DNA of 64,000 nt from Prochilodus magdalenae (taxonomy: Eukaryota > Chordata > Actinopteri > Characiformes > Prochilodontidae), in contig JAMWET010006799.1 in the NCBI GenBank assembly GCA_024036415.1, positions 248,001 to 312,000 on the forward strand. Reading direction: 5' to 3'. The notes under the pieces are model-generated. The model made no database searches. It had not been told where the DNA came from and worked only from the letters and a program-made list of their open reading frames with translations. Of the stretch, positions 11,641-24,179 are shown in pieces (position 1 is the first letter of the stretch; each line of letters begins with the position of its first letter). A program made the translations under genes and the position numbers.

Positions 11641-13657
11641 ATGGAGCCACGACGCCTCACACTATGTAAGTAACTTTTCTTATTTCACTAAAACTAAAGT
11701 TTACTCTTATACAAGCATTGTAGCTGAACACTGAGCTTTAAATGTGTTCTCATTAAGGTTTAATATTTGTTTCTTTTTTTCTCATTTATTTTGACTTTAT
11801 TTTTCTGGTAAAGACATTACAGTGATGGTGACAGTATCAGTGTCTTCAACAAAAGGTACTTTATATTCTTTTCCTTAACCTGTATTAACAAGTAAACACA
11901 TATTCACTTTACATAAAATGTTAGACATTAAAAGCTTAAATTTAACAGTTCCATCCAATAAGATGTCTGAAACTATACATATCCTGACATACCACATACA
12001 CTACAATATTACACACAATATTATATGTGCCATATTGTCATATTGCTGTCTTGTCCAGTGTGTTTGTTTATGTGTGTGCTTGTTTACTGGTTGATTTTAA
12101 TAACCTGGTTTAAAGTGTTTTTTTATTAATAATGACACAATGTTAACAAGCAACATTTCTTTGACATATATATTCACAACAAATTTTTATTTTATGAATA
12201 TTGATCTTAATACATCATGTTGATGTTTTTTATCAACAGATGATCCTCATGATTTTCGGCCAGCAGAGATCTTTGGACCCCCCCTTGTGAAAGTTGGGGG
12301 AAATTTACAGTTAAAGTGCATCATCTTTGATAAAAGGGAATCTTCTGATCATCTCCACATGTACCTGTGTAAAAATGGTGATGGAGTGATGATGCAACCA
12401 CTTGGAAAGAGGGATGAGCACACCTTCATTTTGTGGAATGTTTCAGAGCAGGACTCAGGAAACTACAGTTGTGTGTACTCACTGAACAAATACAGTCTAA
12501 ACAACGTGACAGCATCAGGACAAAAAACAATCCAGGTCCAGGTCACTGGTAAGAGATGTGATTTGTGTTTCTCTAATAAAATTATGGTGGTGCAAGATGT
12601 TAATTGAGGTCAAGTCAGTTTAACTGAATCCATTGTAACTCAGTATACCATAACTGCTAATATACACTGTGTTATTTTATCAATTAACTGATCCAGTTAT
12701 TAAACCTACAGTGCTTTGTAAATAGACTCTGGTCTGATCTTCTTTAAGTACTGCTCTTAATGACTTTAAAAAATATACAGTAAAGAATTTCATGGGTGCA
12801 TGGTCACATATGTATTCCACAGTAGAGCTGGACAGAGTCCACATACGAATGAACAGAATGACTGATTAGGTGGGCTCGTTAACTAGCGATGTACTATAAA
12901 GAATCCTGGAAACACTTGTAACGTAACAAGCACACGTTAAAGTAGAGTATATGATGCGCTATGCTGCTTCAAAAAACCTTGCTAAAAGTGCACGTTAGTT
13001 GGCACCCTAGTAATCACATTAATACGCTGCTTATTAAATGACCTTTTCTTTACTTGTCATAATGTAAACCTGGGCAATAATCAAATATATTGTTGAATAA
13101 ATAAGTGATTCTTTTTACTACAGGTGATAAACAATAATGTATGAATCAAGTCGCTAATGTGATAATATCTTGTTCATTCTCTCTGTAAAGAAGATACGAT
13201 ATTACCAGGTACTACACAACATCCAAATGAACTTAACGAAGGCCCGCACCAGCTCAGTGGTAAGGCTTCATCACAGTGATGTTTGTCTTGTACCAAAATC
13301 ACAATTTTTAATAATTTTTTTAATATAATTTTGTTGTAAACCAGCTAAAACAGCCATCTAGCTTTCAAAAATCATGTGACGGTTCTTTGAACAATAAATA
13401 AATGTTCCTTACATGCACAAATTTCTTCATCAAACTGCTGCTCAGGCAGCTCAGAGAAAAGCATTAAATATGCTCATTAGTTTAACAATGTACATTCACA
13501 CACCAGTTCTACTGAATCTGTATGTGTTCTTGTTTCAGATCGACAGTGGCTGATAAACTTCATGAGGTTATTAGGTTCATTTGGAGTCGTCATATTTGCA
13601 TGCTTGATATTGGTTTTTGATGTCTATTCAACAAAGAGGAGAATTCTACAGCACTGA
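11641..13657 (+). CDS. Receptor gene A: one Ig domain, NxxR transmembrane segment, short tail
   Basis: Predicted activating-type Ig receptor. Exons: 11641-11665 (MEPRRLTL), 11814-11855 (second half of the signal peptide), Ig 12240-12548, stalk 13194-13259, transmembrane/tail 13539-13657. The start is the ATG shared by five copies. The Ig exon has Cys in LQLKC and NYSCVY, 50 residues apart (C2-like), plus a third Cys in MYLCKNG. Sequons NVS and NYS are present. The transmembrane segment begins RQWLINFMRLLG; Arg in NFMR sits near its outer end, as in receptors that pair with FcR-gamma. Partnering is inferred. The tail stops after KRRILQH: one A is missing relative to gene C near 13638-13646, which removes about 18 residues. 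This should not affect the receptor core. AATAAA at 14087-14092. Confidence 0.8.
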
Positions 13658-14606
13658 ACTCGGCTGAATTTGTGACCAGTCTGGATTTCAATGATCAGTA
13701 ATTTTGTGAGATCAGGGAAGTTCATGTTTAGAAGGCTAAGCCTTCCAGCTGTGCTGAAAATGTTCAAATATAAATGAGAGCAGGCCTTTACTGTGTATGG
13801 TTGTAAACTCAGGCATGCTCTACACTGTTGGGCTCTGTGCCAGTACTTGTAAATGTACAACATTTTTTTTTTTTTTTACTGTTGTTAAATTTGTTATGCT
13901 TCTTATACCTGCATTTGTGTATTTGTAATATCTGGGGTTAATCACTTTTATTTTATTACCATTTTTTATTCTGTATACTCTGTGGATTTTGTCTGTAAAG
14001 TGATGCGGAAACACAAGAACTTCCAACATCTGATTAACAGTGCTTAGAGCATGTACTTCTGTACATAGTTCCACTGTAAGAAGATAAATAAATGCTACTG
14101 ATGTCAAAGATGTCAAGAAGCTATTACTCAGAAAAGGAACTACACAAAAAGATGAACTGGCACTAAATCATCAAATCTGGACTGAAGTGTCCTAATCTGT
14201 AATTGGGCAGACTCTGATCATGAAAGGAATTTTCACAACTCAGCATAGAAGGTGTAGAAAAATATCACTGCATATTTCTTAAAAAGAAAGGAAGCCAAAA
14301 CAAAGTCCAAGTTTTGGACATCCCAACTGTGAAGGAAACAATGTTGTATTTAGATGTTTAGGTTTCTTAGTTATTCTCTATTAAATACATGTTCTGCTTT
14401 ATTTCTCATGATGAAAAATAGACTAGATATTAAAAGGACGAGCATGTGGTGTCTGGCCATTGCATGTCACATTTGCTTCCTGACAATGACATGCCTTACA
14501 GTACGCCTTCACCGGCTAGACTTTATAGAATTGATGGATCTCTGAGTGTGCCATGATTATATGACTCCTATACCCACAATGTCTATCAATCACCACTACT
14601 CCATCA
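13658..14606 (+). other. 3' UTR and downstream flank of gene A
   Basis: This sequence aligns with 34207-34880 after gene C and, decayed, with 47760-48560 in relic F. A conserved AATAAA at 14087-14092 (34598-34603 in C) is the likely poly(A) signal, giving a 3' UTR of about 440 bases. The former coding end (ANSAEFVTSLDFNDQ-like) remains readable in another frame just after the stop. Confidence 0.65.
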
Positions 14607-15240
14607 TGCCACATCAATCAATCAATCAATATTATTTGTATAGTGCATTTTACAACTAATGTTCTCTCAAAGCAGGTTCACACAAATATAAAGGAAAAGA
14701 AAAACACAGAGCAAGGAAAACAGTCCCTTAGAGTAGTAAAGAAACCACGAGAGGAACCAGACTCAAGGGAGGAACCCGTCCTCCTCTGGTCAATCCAAGA
14801 ACAAGAAAAGGAACTTGGAACATTTATTAGATACAGTCTGATTAATCCAGGAGGTGGTAATAACAGGAGTAGAGCCAACCCATAGATTCACTGTTGAAGT
14901 GAGAGATAGAGTTCATGATGGCAGCTCCTCAGTGTTATCCATCAGGATCGATTAGCTGATAGAGAAGACAGAGGGCAGAGAGAGGAAATCAGTTTGTATA
15001 TTTAGTACGATTATGGAGAAACGTAAATTGTAGTGGTAAATAGATGATATCAGCCAAAAAAAAAAATTCAGTCTAGTTTTAAATGTTGCTGTGGTTCTTC
15101 TAATTCTAGGGACTGTCAGCAGGCTGTCAGTTTGTGAGCGGAGCGCACGCGTGGGTTTAGATACTGAGGGGCCAGGCCAGTTAATGATTTACACGTTAAG
15201 AGCAGAATCTCAGCTCATAATTTAGCCAGTAATCTGATAT
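14607..15240 (+). repeat. Interspersed repeat starting (CAAT)n and TTTGTATAGTGC
   Basis: Starts with CAATCAATCAATCAATATTA and a stretch ending in AAGCAGGTTCACA, followed by AGAAACCACGAGAGGAACC and ATCCATCAGGATCGATTAGC. The same repeat lies at the matching position after gene C (34883-35560), and fragments occur at 29010-29110 and 31852-32062. It is a common dispersed fish repeat of retroposon style; I do not recognise its class. It carries no functional coding frame. Confidence 0.6.
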
Positions 15241-15761
15241 ATGATCATATTTTTATCCATGTATGTTTTATTCATTATCTACATATTACTTTATGAAGAC
15301 CTGTTCATTTCAGTCCCGTACTGTAAAGCATCGGTGCTGTTTTACAGAGCATTTTACATTACTTTGTTTGTCCCCTGGATGATTTTGGTATTTGCATGCT
15401 CTGGTTGACTTTTTGATTTAGACCTGTTATGAATTTTCTTTGCTCATGTATAGTATATTCCCCCTCCTAGTTTTGTGGCCTCTTTTTGTATCACTGCTTT
15501 TACCAAACCCTACTGTGATTAAAGCCATCTCACTTCTAGGCCTATAGTGCAATCACATGGCTTAATTCTTATACATACACATGCACACTGACTCCAATTG
15601 TATTATATCATGACATTTTCCAATGTTCTATATCAAAATCCAATGGGAAGGTAAGTTTATTTAAATGGCAGATTTCAAACACAAGTGCAATTCAACAGGA
15701 TTTACACAAAAACCAAAGTAAATGAAGTCTGAAATAATTAAGACCTACTCATATCTACATC

Positions 15762-15836
<75 letters not shown>

Positions 15837-16060
15837 ACATATATATATCTACATATATATATCTATATCTATCAGATACAGCACTGACATCTAGTAACAC
15901 CAGAAATGAAAGCTCTGTGAGTTCTTAACACAAACAGAGCCTGTTGAACAACTGGAGAGATCAATGAGTCAAAGAGAAATTATCTGAAGGGGAGTTAATA
16001 ATCATGAGAGCAGGAAAGTTAAGGCCTTACAAAAAAAGCAGAATCAAGAATGTCTTTCTC
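15241..16060. other. Intergenic DNA between A and B with TA microsatellite
   Basis: No gene. 15280-15370 resembles 48600-48680 after relic F. A pure TA run occupies 15765-15834. The open frame rich in Ile-Tyr across it is a repeat artefact. Confidence 0.6.
15765..15834. repeat. (TA)n microsatellite
   Basis: About 70 bases of alternating A and T followed by degenerate ATCTACAT units. Confidence 0.97.
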
Positions 16061-17171
16061 ATGCTGTAAGAGCAAATGTTGAAAGTTATTATGTCCATGT
16101 AATTATTCATATGAGTGTAAAGATCAAGCAGATGAGTCCTTCGAAATTGCAGTTTGTCAATTCTGAACTAAACTGATGTGCAGGACCACAATCTTGGAAC
16201 CTCATATTCTTTATTTGGGTTAAAGAAGGCCCTTCATTGGGCCTCCATAAAACAAACTAGAATCTGATGGACTTGCAGTGTGTGGGTTTACTGAGCGTTG
16301 AATCATTTACAGTGACTGTTTTATAATGTGTAAATATTCTGATAATATTAACAATTATAGGGTCAATTAGGGGCTGAATGAGATCATAATGTCATTAAAG
16401 GTCAACATTTGCATCAGCATATAGATCACAGTACAGCAGCATACATAAACTCATAGCTCAATACAGCGGGCCTTTACTGAACGTAAAAATGTATAGGTTA
16501 AACTCTGTTTATATGTGCTGTCTCATGTATTTTGGGTAATGTGGTTTGTGTTCAGACAGCAACGGAAAGAGTAAAATATGCTCTGATCTTATTAAAATAG
16601 CAGCACGAATAGCAAAGAACATCACAAGCCGTGGGAGAAAATAACAAAGGCCTCACCTCAACAGCTCTTCAGATGCACATGCGGTTCCAAAATTGTGGTT
16701 ATACAATCAACGCTTTTTGATCTACACCTAACACACTAGTCACCTAACGTATTATTCCAACGTACCAGCTCAGCACAGTAAGAGGAAATGTAAAACTTAT
16801 TGAGAGTTACAATTAGAGATAAATGAAAGAGGGTGACCTAAAAAGATGGATTTAGTGATTTTACTGTCACTGAGCAGTTTACTAAACTTTCCCAGTGTAA
16901 ACTCTGTGTTGATTTATTGTTGCATGTATTTCCAGATCTAATATCTTTTAGCTGTGCAGGTTGATTTTGTATTTGTATTTCACAATAGTGAAAGAATGTT
17001 TTTGCTCTAATGTGGTGAGAAAAGCATCATGGTTTATTTAAACTCCTCCAGGTTCAGTAATATGAACTTAAACTATATACTAAAACTGTATACAGTGTAC
17101 TGGATTGTGTGAGGAGACATGTTTAGAAATTGCTATCCTGCTACTGAAGGTCACTGAGATGGCCTGATGAT
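16061..17171. other. Upstream duplicated flank of gene B
   Basis: Closest to the upstream flank of D (35560-36800). Landmarks are AGATCAAGCAGATGAGTCCTT near 16121 and GTTCAGACAGCAACGGAAAG near 16551. No coding potential is seen. Confidence 0.5.
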
Positions 17172-17306
17172 GTTACTGAAAGTTCAGAGTGCTGTTTGAT
17201 CAGCTCTGTGCTGTCGCTGGCCAATAAGAAGATCTGGGCTGGTTGCAGTGTGGTTGATGAAGCTTCACCCAGCACCCAGAAGTTCATGTGACGAATGTGA
17301 TCAGTG
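17172..17306 (+). promoter_or_regulatory. Conserved proximal promoter/5' UTR block of gene B with CCAAT box
   Basis: Same block as before gene A, with CCAAT at 17221-17225, 82 bases before the ATG at 17307. Confidence 0.55.
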
Positions 17307-20300
17307 ATGGAGCCACGACGCCTCACACTATGTAAGTAACTTTTCTTATTTCACTAAAACTAAAGTTTACTCTTATACAAGCATTGTAGCTAAACACTGA
17401 GCTTTAAATGTGTTCTCATTAAGGTCTAATATTTGTTTCTTTTTTTATTTATTTTGACTTTATTTTTCTGGTAAAGACATTACAGTGATGGTGACGGTAT
17501 CAGTCTCTTCAACAAAAGGTACTTTATATTATTTTCCCTAACCTGTACTAACAAGTAAGCACATATTCATTTTACATACATGACCAGTCAGAAGTTTAGA
17601 CACACACAACGTATCTTAAAGACTCTACTGGCTTAAACTTAACAGTTCCAGATAGTGAGATTCTGAAACAATACACATCCTAATATATTACTTGCACTAT
17701 GGGTGTATCACACAGTATTATAGTTCTGCCATATCTCCACCTCTAATATATCTTTAGTGGTGTAAAAATGTTAAACTCTTTTTTTGCACAGTTTAAAAGC
17801 TATAGGTCCCTTTCAGTTTAGTGAATATCCAAGATAGACAGACCCATAGAACTAAAGTAAAGCGTTAAGATGAACATAAGTAGAACATTCTATGAGCAGT
17901 TGTGTCTAAGCTTATTATTAGCAGTGCATATACTATGGATCTTTTAGATGCGTGTGTGTGTTCACTTGTTCATTTTAATATAGTTGTTCCAAAATCTTTT
18001 CTATCAATGATTACATGAACAATAAATATTTGGTTCCTTCTAAGAATATTGATCTTAATACATCATGTTGCTGTTTTTTATTGATAGAAGATCCTGATGA
18101 TTTACAGCCAGCAAAGATTTTTGGAAACACCCTTGTGACAGTTGGAGGAAAATTACAGTTAAAGTGCATCATCTTTGATAAAAGTGAATCTTCTGATGAT
18201 CTCCACATGTACCTGTGTAAAAATGGGGTTGGAGTAAAGATGGGACCACTTGAACAGAGGGATGAGCACACCTTCATTTTGAGGAATGTTTCAAAGCAGG
18301 ACTCGGGAAACTACAGCTGCGTGTACTCACGAAACAAGTATGCTCTCAAGAAAGTGAGAGCACCAGCACAAAAATCAATCCAGGTCCAGGTCACTGGTAA
18401 GAGATGTGATTCATGTTTTCTTTAACAAAATGTGGCAATAAAAGATGCTAATTGAGCTCAGGTCAGTTTAACTCCTTTGTAACTCAATATACCATAACTG
18501 CTAATATACACTGTATATACACTGTGTTATTTTACCAGTTAACTGATCCAGTTATTAATCCTACAGTGCTTTGTAAATAGACTCTGGTCTGATCTACTCT
18601 AAGTACTGCTCTCTAAAACTTTACGATGGAGAATTTCATGGGTGCATGGTCACATATCGTTGCTGTCCAAAGACAAAAAACATGTATCTCCATTTTTGTT
18701 GATTTTTTACTTTTATGCCTCATTTGATGACATGAGCTGCTTTTTACACTGTGTGGAAAGTTAATGAAGTATGGACCAACAGAAATGGCCAAAAACCGCC
18801 TGCAAAGATGTCTGGTTACATTGACTTCCATTCGAATTAAATTGGGTTTTTGGCCTCTCCTGTAAAGTTGCCATTTTGAAGATACCTGTTTTTCTTTGGA
18901 CAGCGATGATACGTACACAGTAGAGCTGGACAGAGTCCAAATATGAATGAGCAGAATGACTAATTAGGTAGGTTCACCAACTAGGCAAATACTATGAGCA
19001 ATCCTGAAAACACCTGTACCTTAATAAACATATATTAAACAAGTCGTGATGAAGTTTCGTAATGCACTATGTTTTTAAGAACCTTTTTAGAAATGCACAC
19101 TAGTTGCCACCCTAGCAATTACATTACTACACTTCTTAGTAAATGAACTTAACAAAGACCCACACCAGCGCAGTGTTAAGGATTCATCACAGTATAACTG
19201 TCATTCTCAATTTCTCAATAAATATATTTTCTTATATTTTTTCATGGTTTTTATGAACACATTAAACAGTTATGAGGAATTTCAGGAAATCGTATTTTTA
19301 TTTTTTACTCAAAGACTGTTGGAAACATCAGCCAAAATCTGGTGCACCATGCTATGCTAAAGTACATACAAGTTCCAACTGATGTCTGAAACAGTAAATA
19401 GCCTGATGTACCACATATACTCTTCATGTACCACAGTATTTATTTCTGATATATCTCCTCCTCTCATATATACTGTATTTCTGTTTATTACACAATTTAA
19501 AAACTCCCATTAGCAAACATCTCTTACTCTAGCCCATGTGATAAAGAATATTTTTTTCATTTATATAATAATATCTTATTTATTTTTCCTTTGTAATGAA
19601 GATGCTTCATTTTCCGTTACTGAACATCCTCAGAAGAACCTGGGCACAAGTGAACAAAAGAGTGACCCAGTCCAACTCAGTGGTAAGAAAGTTTTCCTTA
19701 AATAATATATATAATCCTTATATTACATAATCATATTACATTATAAAAATATAAGGTATTAATATTATTATATTATTTTTATGTTTTTTAATAGATTTGA
19801 GGACAGTTGTGTCCTATAAAATGTAAATGGACTGATTCAAATTCCCTCTCATTCACTGTAGAGCTAAATGTATGGTATTATCTTTTAAGGTTTTGGTACT
19901 ATTGTAGAAACACTTCCCGAATGTCTCAGTATGATATTTATTTTCCAAATATAAAGTATATTGAATCATTTTATTGAACTAACTAGCCCTTTTGTTTATT
20001 GTTTAAATCAGCTTTGAGCTGCTCTAATCATGATCACGATGAGGGGCTAGGTTTGTCCTGACCACGTTTCTTTCTATCATTTTTACAATTATAATTTTGT
20101 CATTCTCAATTCCTTAAAAAAAAAAAATTAGTCTTTGTGGATTTTGGACTTTTTCCACAATAGGTCATACACCCTTAACTAGACAGTACATTGATATTAA
20201 TACATTAATATATTATTAATATCACTTTCTCGAGAACAAGATATTAGATGCAAAAGGTTGACTGGAGATTAATTTGCACCATATAATGATGTTTTATAGA

Positions 20301-20426
20301 CTTAAGCAATTATGAAACCTTTTTTAAAAAATTCTATTCTCATCATATTTCTGTAGCACATTTATTGTTTTTAAAAATATTTAAGTCAAAAGTTCGAAGT
20401 CTACAGTGTTATTTGATAGTGAAATA

Positions 20427-20482
<56 letters not shown>

Positions 20483-22892
20483 CAATTTTGGACAAATTCT
20501 ATTGGTCCATTGGTCTATAAGGAATAGTCACTAAATTAAAAGAGTCAGGGCTTTTAAACTGTTCCAAAAAGAGGTACAACTCTTTTGTTGTTGTTGTTAA
20601 TTTGGAACGTAATATAAACTGTATTAGAGATGGTAAAATTGTAAAAATATAATCCTGTGATACATCAAAGATTATGTAAGATATATCACACATTTTTCTT
20701 GAGACAACTAGAGTCACTACATGTTTACTTAACATGTTTATTTTTATTTATTATTTAACATTAGTTACCCATTGTTAATGTATTATTTCATGTTAGTTAG
20801 TCAATACTGTTAGTTTTTATAAATAGTCCAGGAGAAGAAATGTTGTTAATTCAGATTTTGTAAATGTTCTGCCTGCAGTTTCTAGGTACACCTTTTTGGT
20901 TATACTTCCAGTGCTGCTGCTGGTTGTGATACTTTTCCTTGGAAGGAATCGTATCAGAGCCGGAATGTGTACAAGTACGTATAACTGTATTACTTCTGCT
21001 AAGCAGGACAGCACAGTTACCTCAGCACAGTTACCCTCCACATCTCTACGAAACCTCTCTTTAAAGCATAATAGCAGTGTCCTAATACAAACACAGGAGT
21101 TTATTAGGAGGAACTGCATCAACCAATCAGAGCTTAATGTAAGACAAATGTGTAACACACCATAACAGTCACATTCTCAGGCCTTTCTCTATAAACACGT
21201 TTACTGGAAATACATTTTGGGAAGAATGTCCACAAATAACTGACCAGTAAAAGTCATTTGTTATTTTTGTTGTTGCAGAGTTGTACCAGCGCCAAGGACA
21301 AAGGTACATTACACATGTACTCAGTGGTACAACATATGACTGCAGTGCTTCACTACCCTGTTCTGAATGATGAATAGTTTTTATGTTGAGTTTCAATCAC
21401 AGCTCACATTATTAACCATCACATTAGTAATTAAACAGAAACACAGAACTGTGTTGGTACATGTATTTTTGTAGTTTTTCTTCTAAATTCTGGCCCGCCC
21501 TCAATCCTGGATTACCATGATGCTTTTCAGCTCCTGTACACTCAACTTCAACACCTTGTCAATTAGCAGGTTTGTTGGATCAGGCGAGCACAGATCAAAT
21601 CATTGCAGAGTAGAGGAACTCCAGAACCAGGGTCAAAACCACCGTGTTAGCACAGGGATGCCCAGCCTTATCTGCTAAAGGCCGGTGTGGGTACAGGTCT
21701 ACAGGCAGGAACACACCTGATTCAACTTCTTTAATCAGGTCCCTTGTGGAAAGGATTCAGACCATTTGTGGATGAGATTAGACACCCCTGCATCAGCGAG
21801 TCAGAATATTTGAATGAACTGTTTTTAAGGCTTTACAGAATAAAAGTCTTCTCTCTGTTTCAGTGGACAGGATAATAATACAGGGCCATGTGACGGTAAG
21901 TTCCCATATAGTGTTATATTAGTTATATAGTATGTGGTATAAAAGAGCTGTGAACTGTTCATAGCAGGTAAATTCATTTTCTCTATTTCAGCAGGAGTCT
22001 CAGAGCGAGTGACACAGGCAGTGAACAGGTACATTGTGTGGTGATATTGTACAAATATAAATATTCATCTTTCTTAAATACTGAAAATGTAAAATATGTA
22101 CATGTAATTATTAGCCTGATCTTATTTTATGATATTAATACTACAGGGAAGAATCCCTCAATGACATGTGTGAATACTCCACAATACCTGACTTAAAAGG
22201 TAAACTCAGTTCCTCACACTACATGGGGTTACAGTCACAAAGGTAAAACAAGGTAACTCCAAATAGGCAGTTTTATAGGAGAGTGTAAATTAATGTAAAG
22301 AGAGTTTACTTAAAGCAGTTTGGGAACTTTTGCATCAGTCCAGTTATCATTAGTGGAAGAAACGTGATATGAAAAAATAACTATGAAAAATGAATGTTTT
22401 ATTCACAGTTAAGAGACGTCCAGTAGATGTTTGGTAAGTAACCACTCAGCCTGGTCTTCTAGATGCAGATATCTGATCCTGTATTAAAGAGCAGGACTTG
22501 TATAATTGAACTCATTTCTCTTTCCCTAGTAATGCTGACAGAGGGACGTATAGTCTGGCTAATGACAATGTGGTATACAGCTTAGTACAACATCCTGGTA
22601 TGTATATGTATGTTGGTGTATGTATTAGTCATATAGACATGTATGTAAAAGTGGGCAATGACTGCAGTGTGTGTCTTTAATAATAAAATATTTAAACTGT
22701 ATTAAGCAGCTGCTTTCATGGATGCTGATAGAGGATCTGTGTACAGTGAAGATCACTAAGCTCTCTGTTGTTGGTGTTTTTATTCCAGACGTAAAGACCA
22801 AGTCTAAACAACCTGCTGCACAACCTGTTTATGGAAAAGTACAGAAGAAGAAAAAGGAAAAGGCTTATGATGATTCCTTCATGTCTGAATAA
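17307..22892 (+). CDS. Receptor gene B: one Ig domain, neutral transmembrane segment, ITIM tail
   Basis: Predicted inhibitory receptor, the best complete long-tailed gene with D. Exons: 17307-17331, 17477-17518, Ig 18088-18396, stalk 19602-19682 (81 nt type, SVTEHPQKN), transmembrane 20879-20974 (VILPVLLLVVILFL, then RNRIRAGMC), tail 21279-21303, 21864-21895, 21992-22028, 22147-22199 (CEYSTI), 22409-22433, 22530-22597 (NVVYSLV, an ITIM), 22789-22892 (PVYGKV, AYDDSFMSE, stop TAA). Phases agree at every junction. The Ig domain has the family cysteines, including the extra one in MYLCKNG. The first-type stalk exon, kept in C, D and E, is decayed here near 19141-19190 and its donor reads GTGTTAAG. 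SHP recruitment is inferred from motif. Family orthology to named receptors is uncertain. Confidence 0.83.
20427..20480. repeat. (TA)n microsatellite
   Basis: About 54 bases of TA repeat in the intron before the transmembrane exon of gene B. Confidence 0.95.
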
Positions 22893-23823
22893 TTATATAA
22901 GCAGTTTTGTGCATTGTTAGAATATGTCAGGACCTTAGCACACTAGTGCTTTCATGGACTCCCAGAATTTACCAGGGGATCACATGATGCTCACCTCCAC
23001 CACAGCACCAATTACAATCTTTTCTTAATTACATCTTATGACCATCACCAGAGTTCTAAACTGTTTTATTGGTAGGCAATTAACACTATACTATGTAGAG
23101 ACAGTTTCCAGCAGTGTACAGAGTGATTGTTGTTTTTTGTATTTTTGACTGTTTTCACTACCTCCTGGTCTTGTTTGGGTCCGTTAGTCTTCTCATTATT
23201 GAACTCTGCTTGTTTTCTGGTTACACTTGTTAATACAATGTTCTCTGGTTTTGACTTTTGCCAATTGTAATACCAAATTTTTGCATGAACTTTTGAAATT
23301 AAAGCCACAAAACTGCAAGTTTTATCTGCAAGCATCTGATTAATTACAGGCAAATACACTTTGCATTTTTGTCCAAATCTCTAGAATATGTTGCAGATGC
23401 AAATAATGAGAGTTAAAATAAACTTGATTATTACTGGATTTAATGTTTTCTGGTATAAGTGTAATATTTAATTTGTTTCTCTTTGCTTTGTGTTTTTCCA
23501 GCATATATTCTTGCTCCTGAAATCATTATTTTGCTTCTGAAATCTGCTTCTGACTTTAAGGCTAGTTAGCTATAGCTACTGCAAACCTGACAGTTGGTAC
23601 TGTCAACTAAGTTTACTAAAATACTTCAGCTTTCCAGAACACATATTTTACACACCTCGACTCAGGACAATAAAAGGTATTACATAAATAAATATGAGCA
23701 TGTTTATTGTATATTCTACTTGCACTATACAAAGATATGCCAAATGGCATGGGATAGCAGCATGTAAATGGATTATAAAGTGGTGTTACCTCAGGGAACA
23801 GCTCCGGAATTCCAACACCTATA
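22893..23823. other. Downstream flank of gene B
   Basis: No gene. A shorter, diverged version of the flanks after Z and D: CTTTCATGGACTCCCAGAAT near 22951, and a block around GTGTACAGAGTGATTG near 23114. It ends where the Gypsy LTR begins. Confidence 0.55.
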
Positions 23824-24179
23824 TGTCATGCCTGCTGGCTCTCCTCTCATCTCTCCTGAACTCCATTTCACATAACCCACCACCTAATGACATCACAGTC
23901 ACATGTTCACAATCATCCAAATCCTGTTTGGTTTTTCCTCTCTGGAGTTCTATCACAAACCTGGTTTATCACACACCGGGTATCTGGTTTATTCTTAGTC
24001 TTTCCTCTTTGGATACTGTTGCTGGTTTAATTGCTTGCCTGGTTTTGATGTCTGCCTGTTTTCTTACTCTGACTCTGTCCTTGCCCCTTGGTTATGTCTG
24101 CTTTGATCTTGTTACTGCTGTGTTGTACTACTAGTCTGTTTAATAAACATCGTTTTGCTTTAGCTCAGCGCATGCCACA
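23824..24179 (+). mobile_element. 5' LTR of a Ty3/Gypsy-like retrotransposon
   Basis: About 356 bases starting TGTCATGCCTGC and ending GCGCATGCCACA, so the ends are TG...CA with an imperfect inverted repeat. A late TTTAATAAACATCG provides a poly(A)-like signal (AATAAA), as expected in an LTR. Gypsy pol remnants follow on the same strand. No matching 3' LTR was found. Confidence 0.65.

Noticed and set aside
12240..12548. Assignment of the Ig domain to the CD300/pIgR or NITR families
   Set aside because: YLCK resembles KYWCK, but the Cys-Cys spacing of 50 residues is C2-like, the partner Cys and the core Trp are missing, and the split leader with a mini-exon fits LRC/FcR genes better.
12287..12607. 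Ig exon taken as a stand-alone small gene starting at an internal Met
   Set aside because: Phase 1 acceptor at 12240 and donor at 12549, with a leader upstream, show it is an internal exon.
15722..15928. Ile-Tyr repeat open frame
   Set aside because: It is produced by the TA microsatellite.
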